From Treponema socranskii subsp. socranskii VPI DR56BR1116 = ATCC 35536 (lineage in GTDB: Bacteria > Spirochaetota > Spirochaetia > Treponematales > Treponemataceae), in contig NZ_AVQI01000076.1 of assembly GCF_000468115.1 (NCBI RefSeq), forward strand, positions 1 to 36,861: a stretch of 36,861 bases of DNA. Reading direction: 5' to 3'. Below are positions 22,848-29,919 of the stretch, piece by piece (the stretch's first letter is position 1; every line of letters begins with the position of its first letter). The notes under the pieces are model-generated. The model saw only the letters and a program-made list of their open reading frames with translations, searched no databases and had not been told where the DNA came from. The position numbers and the translations under genes are program-made.

Positions 22848-24155
22848 ATGATGAAGACACCGCTCGCTCGCATATCGTTGTTGTTGTTGTTGTTCTCCTC
22901 ACTTCCCGTACGCGCGCTCGATTTCAGCGGTTCGCGTTCGTTTATTGAAGCGCTTTCCGCATCTTCGGGATACAAAGAACGGGCGATTTCGTTTTATTCG
23001 CTTGCCGTGCCGGCCGGCGGCAGAGCGGAAACCCTCGGCAGCGCGTACACGGGCATTTCGGACGACGTATCGCTCCTCGACGCAAATCCCGCGGCAAGTT
23101 CCGTGCTCGTGCAAAACGAAATCGGCGTATTTCACAATACGTGGATCGCAGGCACCGCGATGGAAACGCTCGCAGCGGCGGGAAGAAAAAGCGATTTCGG
23201 CTTCGGCGGAGCGCTTCGCTTTTTTTACGTACCGTTTGACGAATACGATATGTCGGGAGAACGGATCGCACGCAGCCTGTACTCCGAAACGACGGCGCTT
23301 TTCAATGTATCGTACAATATCCGCGCGGGCTATTATTTTAAAGGAATCGCGATCGGCGCAAACGTAAAAGGTGCGTGGCGCAGCATGCCCGACGCATCCG
23401 GTTCCGTCATAAGCGCTGCAAGCTTTTCGCGCTCCGCTTTAGCGCTCGCTTCCGACGCCGGCATCATGCTGCGCTTCAACTGCGGCAAATTTTTCGCTTC
23501 GCGCGAACCCAACTTACGTATCGGCGTAAATCTACTGAACGCGGGAGCTGCGATCACCGGTTTCGGAGAAAAAATCGAATTCGACGACCCGCTTCCGACA
23601 AGCACTTCTTTCGGACTGTCGTACCGCCCGATTAAACGACTGCTCGCCGCCGCAGAATTTAAACAGCCGCTCAACTTTTCCGATATCGGCGAATACGTGC
23701 CGCCTTCGGCAGGCTGCGCCCTCGAAATCGATGCAACGGATTTTTTCAGTCTGCTCGCAGGCTGCAGATTCGACGGCGGAGAAAACGGGATGCGCCTGCA
23801 ATTCGGCGGAGTTGCTGTCGGAGTGGGCTTTACGCTGTTTCAGCGCGTACGATTGAACGTCAACTATACGTTCGACCGCTTTACGTCGTTTCATCCGGTC
23901 AATCACATAAGCGCCGGTGTAAAAATCCTGCTCGGCGACGGCGGCAGGGCAAAACGGCAAAGCGAAGTCGAAGGATTGTACGGAAAAGGGCTCAAGCTGT
24001 TCGCAGACGGAGATTTTACCGGAGCCGTCGCCGTATGGAACAAAGCGCTCGCGATCGACCGCAGTTTCAGCCCCGCAAAAAAGGGGATCAAAAGCGCGCA
24101 AAAGCAGCTCGCGTTACGCGAACGCATCCGCAATTCGCAATTTATCGGAAACTGA
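22848..24155 (+). CDS. UPF0164 (FadL-like) outer-membrane protein with C-terminal TPR
   Basis: A 435-residue exported protein of the family expanded in Treponema pallidum (UPF0164, FadL-like long-chain fatty-acid transporter fold). It has a signal peptide (KTPLARISLLLLLFSSLPVRA), the family's N-terminal block (LAVPAGGRAETLGSAYTGISDDVSLLDANPAAS), alternating beta-strand barrel segments, and a final helical repeat (LFADGDFTGAVAVWNKALAIDRSFSPAKKGIKSAQKQL) that reads as a TPR. Function is inferred as uptake of hydrophobic nutrients across the outer membrane. The frame is open from 22707, but the signal peptide fixes the start near 22842-22851. 22848 is chosen because ACAGGA lies six bases before it. 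It is convergent with the GH57 gene. Confidence 0.85.
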   Translation: MMKTPLARISLLLLLFSSLPVRALDFSGSRSFIEALSASSGYKERAISFYSLAVPAGGRAETLGSAYTGISDDVSLLDANPAASSVLVQNEIGVFHNTWIAGTAMETLAAAGRKSDFGFGGALRFFYVPFDEYDMSGERIARSLYSETTALFNVSYNIRAGYYFKGIAIGANVKGAWRSMPDASGSVISAASFSRSALALASDAGIMLRFNCGKFFASREPNLRIGVNLLNAGAAITGFGEKIEFDDPLPTSTSFGLSYRPIKRLLAAAEFKQPLNFSDIGEYVPPSAGCALEIDATDFFSLLAGCRFDGGENGMRLQFGGVAVGVGFTLFQRVRLNVNYTFDRFTSFHPVNHISAGVKILLGDGGRAKRQSEVEGLYGKGLKLFADGDFTGAVAVWNKALAIDRSFSPAKKGIKSAQKQLALRERIRNSQFIGN

Positions 24156-24255
24156 AACGCACAGGATACGACAAGCGCGTCGCCGGTTTTGCGGACACCG
24201 GTTTCTTGCATAATACGGCACTGTTGCGTCGCCCCAGCCGGCAAGCGGTTTGGTG

Positions 24256-25851
24256 TCAGCGCTTTTTGCTGAAAATCCGGTAATTGATCCACGGGAATAT
24301 GGGATGCTTCGCTTCGTATGACGTAAGCCATTCGGTGCTCACCGTATTCGCGCCTAAGGATTCGAACACGTTTATAAACGCTGCGATGCTTTCCGTAAAG
24401 CGCGCTTCGGCATATTCGGGGAAGGTTCCGTCCCATATCATATTCGCCCACGTGCATGACTGCGCGAGCATCAATTCGCGCGCGCTCAAATTTAAAAGCC
24501 GCGCTTTCAATCCCGTATCGTCGGGAAAGCGTTCGGCCAAATCGATCATACGTTCGCTCGCTTTGCGCGCATGGCGCAAAATCCGATTGTTTTTATTCGC
24601 GACGAGCGTCTCCCCGTACCCCGCGCCGATCGCGGCGCTGCAGTAGGGCTGAAGATTTTGCAGCTGCATTCGGGAAGCAAGTATGTCTTCAAAAAAAGAA
24701 AACGAAGCGGGCTTTTCCGCCGCATAGCGATATACGTTTTCAAGCCAGGCGATACCTTCATGCCACTGCAAAAATTGTTCGGAAGAAAATACACACACAT
24801 GCGAAAGCACGGGCACAGACGGCAAAAGGTTTTCGGCTTGCACGAGCACATTTAGTTTTTTATCGAAAAAAGACGCTGCGTCGGCTTCGCACTGTTCGGC
24901 GGCGCGTACGGGATCGTAGACCGACGCCCTGCCGCCCCGCGCTCCGCTTTTACGATAATACTGATAGCCCGAAGCGTAGCGCGATGCGGCTCCCCGAAAA
25001 AACGGCTCAAGCTGTTCGTGCGGCAATTCAAACGCGATGTCGCGGTTGACGTCGCAGTATGCGGGAGATGCCGCGTATCCCCGTTCGCCGAAAACTTCAT
25101 CGTCGATGCGGTTATCACGCGCAAACGCAGCGACGTCCGAACCGCAGCGAACGGGCGCGAATATACCTTTCTCTACGGCAGAGTCGGAAAAGAGAAAGGC
25201 GCGGGCGTCGAGCACCGTGTAATCTACGCCGTAGGTGTGCATCACGCGCTCAATGCCCGGCATATAGCCCATTTCGGGCAGCCAAAAACCGGACGCGCGT
25301 TCGCCGAAAAAAGAGCGGTGTGCATATAAACCCGTTTCGATCTGCGCGTTGAGCACTTCGCCCATATCCGCATAATGCGGCAAAAAGATATTCGTACCGC
25401 AGGTCGCAAGCAGTTCGACATAGCCTTTTTTTTGATATTCGGAAATCTTCTTTAATAAATCCTGTCCGTACACCGCCGTAAAACAAAAGCGATCTTCTTG
25501 CGCTTTTTCGAGATGATATTTTACGACATCGCACATCGCCGCATCGCCCGTGCAGCGTTCGAGTTCGTTTTTTCCCAACGCGATCTTTCCGTCGAGCCAC
25601 GCGATGTACTGCTGCTGCACGATGGGATCCTTTAAAAGCGTACACAGCACCGGCGAAAGCACCAGCGCGATTCGAAACGGAACGCCGTCCTTTTCGAGAG
25701 AAGCAAACATATTGAGCAGCGGTATATAGATGTATGAAATCGATTCGTACAAATGATTCATCTCCGCCGCAAATTTTTTTTCTTCGGCACCGACGTGATA
25801 GATATATGCTTGCGGATTGGAAATTAGCAAAACGATTTTTTTACTTGCCAT
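24256..25851 (-). CDS. GH57-like protein (1,4-alpha-glucan branching enzyme family), catalytic motifs altered
   Basis: A 531-residue cytosolic protein with the GH57 (beta/alpha)7 layout of branching-enzyme-type members and a DUF1957-like helical C-terminus (LNLSARELMLAQSCTWANMIWDGTFPEYAEARF). Motif 3 with the nucleophile is intact (GFWLPEMGY). Motif 1, normally H-x-H-x-P, reads ISNPQAYIYH; motif 2, normally with A-T-H-G, reads LLATCGTNIFLP; and the acid/base region normally YDAELFGHWW reads VQAENLLPSV. Activity is therefore doubtful, or the chemistry has changed. GGAG lies six bases before the ATG at 25851. It follows DUF4912 by 76 bp, a gap containing a hairpin; this pairing probably reflects a carbohydrate or storage-related role. 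Confidence 0.8.
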   Translation of the reverse strand: MASKKIVLLISNPQAYIYHVGAEEKKFAAEMNHLYESISYIYIPLLNMFASLEKDGVPFRIALVLSPVLCTLLKDPIVQQQYIAWLDGKIALGKNELERCTGDAAMCDVVKYHLEKAQEDRFCFTAVYGQDLLKKISEYQKKGYVELLATCGTNIFLPHYADMGEVLNAQIETGLYAHRSFFGERASGFWLPEMGYMPGIERVMHTYGVDYTVLDARAFLFSDSAVEKGIFAPVRCGSDVAAFARDNRIDDEVFGERGYAASPAYCDVNRDIAFELPHEQLEPFFRGAASRYASGYQYYRKSGARGGRASVYDPVRAAEQCEADAASFFDKKLNVLVQAENLLPSVPVLSHVCVFSSEQFLQWHEGIAWLENVYRYAAEKPASFSFFEDILASRMQLQNLQPYCSAAIGAGYGETLVANKNNRILRHARKASERMIDLAERFPDDTGLKARLLNLSARELMLAQSCTWANMIWDGTFPEYAEARFTESIAAFINVFESLGANTVSTEWLTSYEAKHPIFPWINYRIFSKKR

Positions 25852-25870
25852 CGCAGTCTCCGATTTTTGG

Positions 25871-25910
25871 GAAAATGCTGTCCAAGAACTTCAATTTTTG
25901 GACAATTTTC
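25871..25910 (-). terminator. Hairpin between DUF4912 and GH57 genes
   Basis: GAAAAT / ATTTTC outer arms and TGTCCAAGAA / TTTTTGGACA inner arms, related to the hairpin at 8115-8144. It could attenuate read-through from DUF4912 into GH57. Confidence 0.45.
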
Positions 25911-25927
25911 TTAATCTTGGTACCCTT

Positions 25928-26593
25928 TTATAAAAACGATTCGCGGTGCTGTATGTAATGGTCGAGCAAAAGCTCTTTTATACCGGAAAGCGATGCAATC
26001 GGCGTTATGCCGGCGTCATTGCCCGGACGAATATGCGCGAGCAGTTTCGAAGAGCGCGGGATTTCAAGCACGCCTGAAGACGCGAGCACGATCGTTCCCG
26101 TTTTCACCGAAGCCGCCAATTCTATGCGTATGATTTTTTTGCCCGCAGGACATAAAAGGTATTCCGACGTATCGGCAGGCGCAATCTGCACATCGTACGC
26201 ATCGTCGGGTTTTGTATCGGTACGGTTCGCAAACGAGCAAACGCGGAGAAAGATCGTATACGCACCGTGTTTTTTTAAACTGCGGATATCCGGCTCACCT
26301 ATGTCCCAGTAGACGTAGATCCATGCAGGACTCCTCAGCACCGCTCCTATCTGTGTCATATTATACGATTCGGGAAGAGATGCGCCCGATGCGGGTACCC
26401 CCGCTTCTCCCTCTGCGATAATCATATCGGACGGATCGTCCAAAACTACTTCCGCCGCATCGAGCAATTCGCCGATGAGAAATCGTCTGTTTAAATTATC
26501 AGGCACATCTATGCCGTACGTATCGGCAAGAGCAAGCAAGTCGGCAAAAGACAACGACTCAAGATATGCGCGCGTAATCGCGTATTTTTTCAT
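25928..26593 (-). CDS. DUF4912 protein with N-terminal SAP/Rho-N-like helical domain
   Basis: A 221-residue protein. Residues about 1-45 (ITRAYLESLSFADLLALADTYGIDVPDNLNRRFLIGELL) resemble the small helix-extended-helix domain of SAP and Rho N-terminal modules. The rest carries the DUF4912 signature: a YVYWDIGEPD strand, repeated LRVCSF / VQIAPADTSEYLL strands, and KKIIRIELAAS, an Ig/CBM48-like beta sandwich. The molecular function is not known. Start: the frame extends to 26632, but that region is the promoter -35; the ATG at 26593 lies ten bases after the -10, so translation begins there on a nearly leaderless mRNA. It precedes the GH57-like gene and is divergent from the response-regulator-like gene. 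Confidence 0.8.
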   Translation of the reverse strand: MKKYAITRAYLESLSFADLLALADTYGIDVPDNLNRRFLIGELLDAAEVVLDDPSDMIIAEGEAGVPASGASLPESYNMTQIGAVLRSPAWIYVYWDIGEPDIRSLKKHGAYTIFLRVCSFANRTDTKPDDAYDVQIAPADTSEYLLCPAGKKIIRIELAASVKTGTIVLASSGVLEIPRSSKLLAHIRPGNDAGITPIASLSGIKELLLDHYIQHRESFL

Positions 26594-26603
26594 AATGCGC
26601 TTA

Positions 26604-26632
26604 ATAATCCTAGAAAAAGAAATATTAGTCAA
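26604..26632 (-). promoter_or_regulatory. Sigma70-type promoter of DUF4912, near-leaderless
   Basis: On the minus strand TTGACT (26632-26627), 17 bp, GATTAT (26609-26604), ten bases before the ATG at 26593. The -35 overlaps the -35 region of the divergent gene. Confidence 0.65.
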
Positions 26633-26645
26633 GGCGGATTTTTCA

Positions 26646-26654
26646 TGTTACAAT
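26646..26654 (+). promoter_or_regulatory. Extended -10 promoter of the response-regulator-like gene
   Basis: TG-T-TACAAT (26646-26654). The -35 zone near 26625-26630 coincides with that of the divergent DUF4912 promoter. The leader would be about 47 nt and contains AGGAGA. Confidence 0.5.
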
Positions 26655-26707
26655 ATGATCGAAACACGGATCGGTAAAGCGCAAAAGTCTGCAGGAGAGA
26701 TGAAAAC

Positions 26708-27442
26708 ATGACATTGTATTTTTATACCGTGCACCGAAGCGCATGCGGAAAAATCGCAAAAACGCTGGAAAACAAGGGACATTCGTGCAGCATTTATACA
26801 AATTTGGATAATTTTTACAAAGCCGTCTCAAATATGAAAACCTATCCCGACTTGCTGCTGCTCGACCATTCGGGCTACGACTGCAGCATTTTCAATATCT
26901 ACCGCTATATGCGCGACATCCGCTGCCTCATTCCACTCATCGTCTACAACGCACCGTTTCCGTACAGCTGCGATTCGCGCGTTAAGCACTGGATTATGAC
27001 GCTCAATCTCTACTACGGACGCACGGGTACGTTCGACGTCGCCGCATATCTTCCCGTTTTAAAGGCGATCGCGGAAACGATTGAAACGAAGCCGCTCCCG
27101 CCGATCGCGTATATACCGCACAGATCGAACGCCGCGGAGGAAAAAACGAAAATGCCGCAACAGAGAAGCTCCGCTCTTATCGCCTACAAGCAAAAATTGC
27201 CCGCAGCGCTCTTTTCCGTATTTGAAATACTGTACGATAACAGAGCAGCGGCGATCAGCATTCCCGAACTGCAAATCCTGCTGCAAAAAAGAGGCGTGCA
27301 TACGAAACAGGGAACGATCTATTCGCACATATCGCGCCTGCGCACCTATCTGACGAAAGAAATCTCAGAGATGTATATTTTGAAAGTGAAAAACGGATAT
27401 CGGTTGTATACGAGCAAAGAAACGATGCCTGCAGTTTTCTAA
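26708..27442 (+). CDS. Response-regulator-like transcription factor with degenerate receiver
   Basis: A 244-residue cytosolic protein. Residues 1-115 follow the receiver fold and retain an aspartate at the phospho-acceptor strand (PDLLLLDHSG, D53), but lack the N-terminal acidic pair and the conserved lysine, so phosphorylation-dependent control is unlikely. Residues about 165-240 form a winged helix-turn-helix of the OmpR/Trans_reg_C kind (LFEILYDNRAAAISIPELQILL... TKQGTIYSHISRLRTYL ... LKVKNGYRLY). AGGAGA lies eight bases before the ATG. It is divergent from DUF4912-GH57 with overlapping promoters, which suggests autoregulation or control of those genes. It is convergent with cheY. Confidence 0.78.
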   Translation: MTLYFYTVHRSACGKIAKTLENKGHSCSIYTNLDNFYKAVSNMKTYPDLLLLDHSGYDCSIFNIYRYMRDIRCLIPLIVYNAPFPYSCDSRVKHWIMTLNLYYGRTGTFDVAAYLPVLKAIAETIETKPLPPIAYIPHRSNAAEEKTKMPQQRSSALIAYKQKLPAALFSVFEILYDNRAAAISIPELQILLQKRGVHTKQGTIYSHISRLRTYLTKEISEMYILKVKNGYRLYTSKETMPAVF

Positions 27443-27459
27443 AAAAATACAGGAAACGG

Positions 27460-27497
27460 GGGCTGCCGTAAAAAGTCAATTTCTTTTTCGACAGCCC
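27460..27497. terminator. Bidirectional terminator between the response-regulator-like gene and cheY
   Basis: Long imperfect stem GGCTGCCG-x-AAAAAG / CTTTTTCG-x-CAGCC, seven-base loop, in the gap between convergent genes. Confidence 0.7.
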
Positions 27498-27512
27498 GTA
27501 TACATACGATTC

Positions 27513-27947
27513 TTATTTCATGCTCGCGGAAATACGCTCCAAAACCTTTTTGCGGTCAAGCGGTTTGATGATGTAGTTTTTTGCTCCAAGCAGCAAAGAT
27601 TTTTTTACCAATTCTTCTTTGCCGAGGGCGCTTACCATAACGACGCGTGCGTTTTTGTCGAACGTCATAATCTGTTCAAGCGCAGTGATACCGTCCATGC
27701 GCGGCATCGTGATGTCCATCGTTACGAGATCGACATTCGGGCAAAGCTCTTTATATTTGTCAACACCTTCTTTACCGTCTGCAGCCGTAGCGATGATTTC
27801 GTAGCCTTCGCTTGAGAGAATCTGTCCAAGCTGTTTTGCAACAAACATCGAATCGTCCACAACCAATACGCGGATCTTCGATCCGTCGGCTTTTAGTCCT
27901 TCCTGCGGACGCTCGTTAATTGTCGGAAAATCCTGTTTTGTCTTCAT
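27513..27947 (-). CDS. cheY: Chemotaxis response regulator CheY
   Basis: A 144-residue single receiver domain that, once phosphorylated by CheA, binds the flagellar switch. Canonical residues are all present: acidic pair D31-D32 (VVDDSMF), phospho-acceptor D78 (TMDITMP), S106 (VSALG) and K128 (IIKPLD). It has a roughly 24-residue N-terminal extension (MKTKQDFPTINERPQEGLKADG) absent from enterobacterial CheY. AGGAG lies eight bases before the ATG. It is the last gene of the cheA-cheW/R-cheX-cheY operon, 18 bp after cheX, the spirochaete arrangement. Confidence 0.96.
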   Translation of the reverse strand: MKTKQDFPTINERPQEGLKADGSKIRVLVVDDSMFVAKQLGQILSSEGYEIIATAADGKEGVDKYKELCPNVDLVTMDITMPRMDGITALEQIMTFDKNARVVMVSALGKEELVKKSLLLGAKNYIIKPLDRKKVLERISASMK

Positions 27948-27965
27948 ATTCTATACTCCTGCCGT

Positions 27966-28451
27966 TTATGTACGTTCACGTATTGCCACATTGACTTCGA
28001 TTTTACCGCACTCGGAAATGAGCGGCACGATAAGCGCTTCGACATTTTCGGTGTGCGTACCGCCGAGCGCCGCGATTTCCATTTTCTGTCCGACAAAAAG
28101 CGCCGGCGGCGTCAAATCGAATTTAAACCCGAGCTCCTGCAGCTTTGTAACGGCCTGTGCCGTAATCAAATTCGCAAGCTCGCTGATCGTCGCTTTTGCA
28201 AGATCGTCGAATTCGGGAAGCGTTTCGCCGTTCATCTTAGATGCGATATTGAGCGCCGTTTCAATCGTCATATCGTACAAGACGCGGCCTTCGACATCAC
28301 CGGCAAGTCCGACCAACGCAGCAACTCCCATCATCGGCATAGCCGTCGATTTGAGATACAAATCGCCGCGTTTGACTTCGGCGCCGCCGAGCACTTCTTT
28401 TAAAACACTGTAAGAAGTTTCAACGAACGGGTTAATATACTCTACTCTCAT
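27966..28451 (-). CDS. cheX: CheY-P phosphatase CheX
   Basis: A 161-residue CheC/CheX-family phosphatase that removes phosphate from CheY-P; it replaces CheZ in spirochaetes. The single catalytic ExxN motif is E91-L-A-N94 in ATISELANLITAQA, and the dimer-forming strands (VALVGLAGDVEGRVLYDM type) precede it. The ATG at 28451 has AGGGGA upstream. It sits between the CheW/CheR-like gene (14-bp gap) and cheY, so phosphatase and substrate are co-expressed. Confidence 0.95.
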   Translation of the reverse strand: MRVEYINPFVETSYSVLKEVLGGAEVKRGDLYLKSTAMPMMGVAALVGLAGDVEGRVLYDMTIETALNIASKMNGETLPEFDDLAKATISELANLITAQAVTKLQELGFKFDLTPPALFVGQKMEIAALGGTHTENVEALIVPLISECGKIEVNVAIRERT

Positions 28452-28465
28452 TCAAGTCCCCTTGT

Positions 28466-29908
28466 CTATTTATTTTTTGTGTACACTTTCAGTGCACCTA
28501 TGGTCTTTTCAACAAAACCCGATCCCGCCGGAAGCGTTTCGTTTTCGCCCACAATGACGATACCGTTCGCTTTGAGCTTTTCGTCGAAATCGGCAATGAC
28601 GGTTTCCTGTCCGCTCTGCGGCAAAAGCGACAAAACATCTCGCGCAAAGATAATATCGATTGCAGGCAACGGATTCGTATGCTGGCAATCGTGATACTCA
28701 AACATAATACTATCTTTTACGTCTTGTGTAAATGTATAGTCGCCGTTCGCCTTTTTGGACAAAAAGGGCGCATACCAATCGGATGCGACAGCGTTCGGTA
28801 TGGAAACGAGCGGCGCGTTCGATACGCTGAGCAAATCGATATCCTGTGCATAAATTCGAAGCCTCGCAGACGGATATTTTTTCCGCAGCACACACGCGAG
28901 CGAATAGGATTCCATGCCCTTGCCGCAGCCGGGATTCCACACGCAGATTTGTTTTGCAGTGTTGTCGGGCAGCGCTTTGTACACGGCGTCGGCATAGGCT
29001 TTTGTCCACCATGCGCCCGTGCCCGGCGACCAAAACAGCGACAAAAAGAGATCCGCGTCGTTTTCGTTTTGCAGCTGTGACTTGCCCTTACCGCGCTCTT
29101 CTTTCCACGAATCGAAGCGCGCGTTGACCCACTGTTCGTTGAGCGGCGTCACCGTAAATTTTCGATACGTTCTTAAGCTTTCGATAATGAATTTCAAATC
29201 CTGCGCGGACGTATCGGATGAGCTCTGCCTTTGAGAAGCGGACGGTTTTGCAGCGGCAGCGGCGCGGTCGTTCATCGCATCGGCGGCATTTTTGCGGGCG
29301 GGAGTCCGCAGCTGCGGTACGGCATCGGGAACAGGCGACTCGAACACTTGCTTCGCATAGGTACGATCTTTTTCTTCATCGCCGATACGCGAATTGAAAA
29401 TACGCGCGACGTCGAGCAAAATATACAATCGCTTTTCGGCTTCGACGATACCGGAAATATATTTGATATTGATATCGCCGAACAGCGGATGCGGCGGTTG
29501 AATTTTGCTCTTTTGCACACCGAGCACTTTATCGATTTTGTCAACGACGACGCCGAATGTCTGCTCCCCGACGGAAAGGATGAGCAAGCTTTCGAGTTTG
29601 TCTTTTTTGTCCGTACGCTCAGGAACCGGGATATTGAAAAACAGCCTCAAGTCGATAATCGGAATGATATCGCCGCGGAGATTGTATACGCCGAGCACGA
29701 ACGGAAGCGTGTTGGGTACGTACGTAAACTGTCCCGCTTTTGCGATTTCCCTGACGTGCATGATGTCGACGCCGTAATCCTTTCCGGAAAGCGAAAACGA
29801 CACCATTCTGAAATCGACGACGGATAAAGAGCCGCGCGTATTTACGGCAGCGGCTTCCGCCACTGCGAAAGCGTTTTTCAGCCGATCCTGTATTGTCTTT
29901 TCTTCCAT
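28466..29908 (-). CDS. CheW fused to a CheR-like domain
   Basis: A 480-residue fusion. Residues about 25-165 are a CheW/P5-type SH3-like coupling domain (FRMVSFSLSGKDYGVDIMHVREI... GVYNLRGDIIPIIDLR... GVVVDKIDKVLGV). After a low-complexity Ala/Ser/Gln linker, residues about 225-480 resemble the SAM-binding domain of CheR: WNPGCGKGMESYSLACVLR, YAQDIDLLSVSN, IIFARDVLSLLPQ. The CheR pentapeptide-binding insert was not recognised, so methyltransferase activity is uncertain. CheW-CheR-like proteins are known from spirochaete chemoreceptor arrays. The start is ATG 29908 with GAGG five bases upstream; a GTG at 29923 overlapping the cheA stop is an alternative. It couples CheA to receptors at the inner membrane. 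Confidence 0.92.
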   Translation of the reverse strand: MEEKTIQDRLKNAFAVAEAAAVNTRGSLSVVDFRMVSFSLSGKDYGVDIMHVREIAKAGQFTYVPNTLPFVLGVYNLRGDIIPIIDLRLFFNIPVPERTDKKDKLESLLILSVGEQTFGVVVDKIDKVLGVQKSKIQPPHPLFGDINIKYISGIVEAEKRLYILLDVARIFNSRIGDEEKDRTYAKQVFESPVPDAVPQLRTPARKNAADAMNDRAAAAAKPSASQRQSSSDTSAQDLKFIIESLRTYRKFTVTPLNEQWVNARFDSWKEERGKGKSQLQNENDADLFLSLFWSPGTGAWWTKAYADAVYKALPDNTAKQICVWNPGCGKGMESYSLACVLRKKYPSARLRIYAQDIDLLSVSNAPLVSIPNAVASDWYAPFLSKKANGDYTFTQDVKDSIMFEYHDCQHTNPLPAIDIIFARDVLSLLPQSGQETVIADFDEKLKANGIVIVGENETLPAGSGFVEKTIGALKVYTKNK

Positions 29909-29919
29909 CGCAACCTCAC

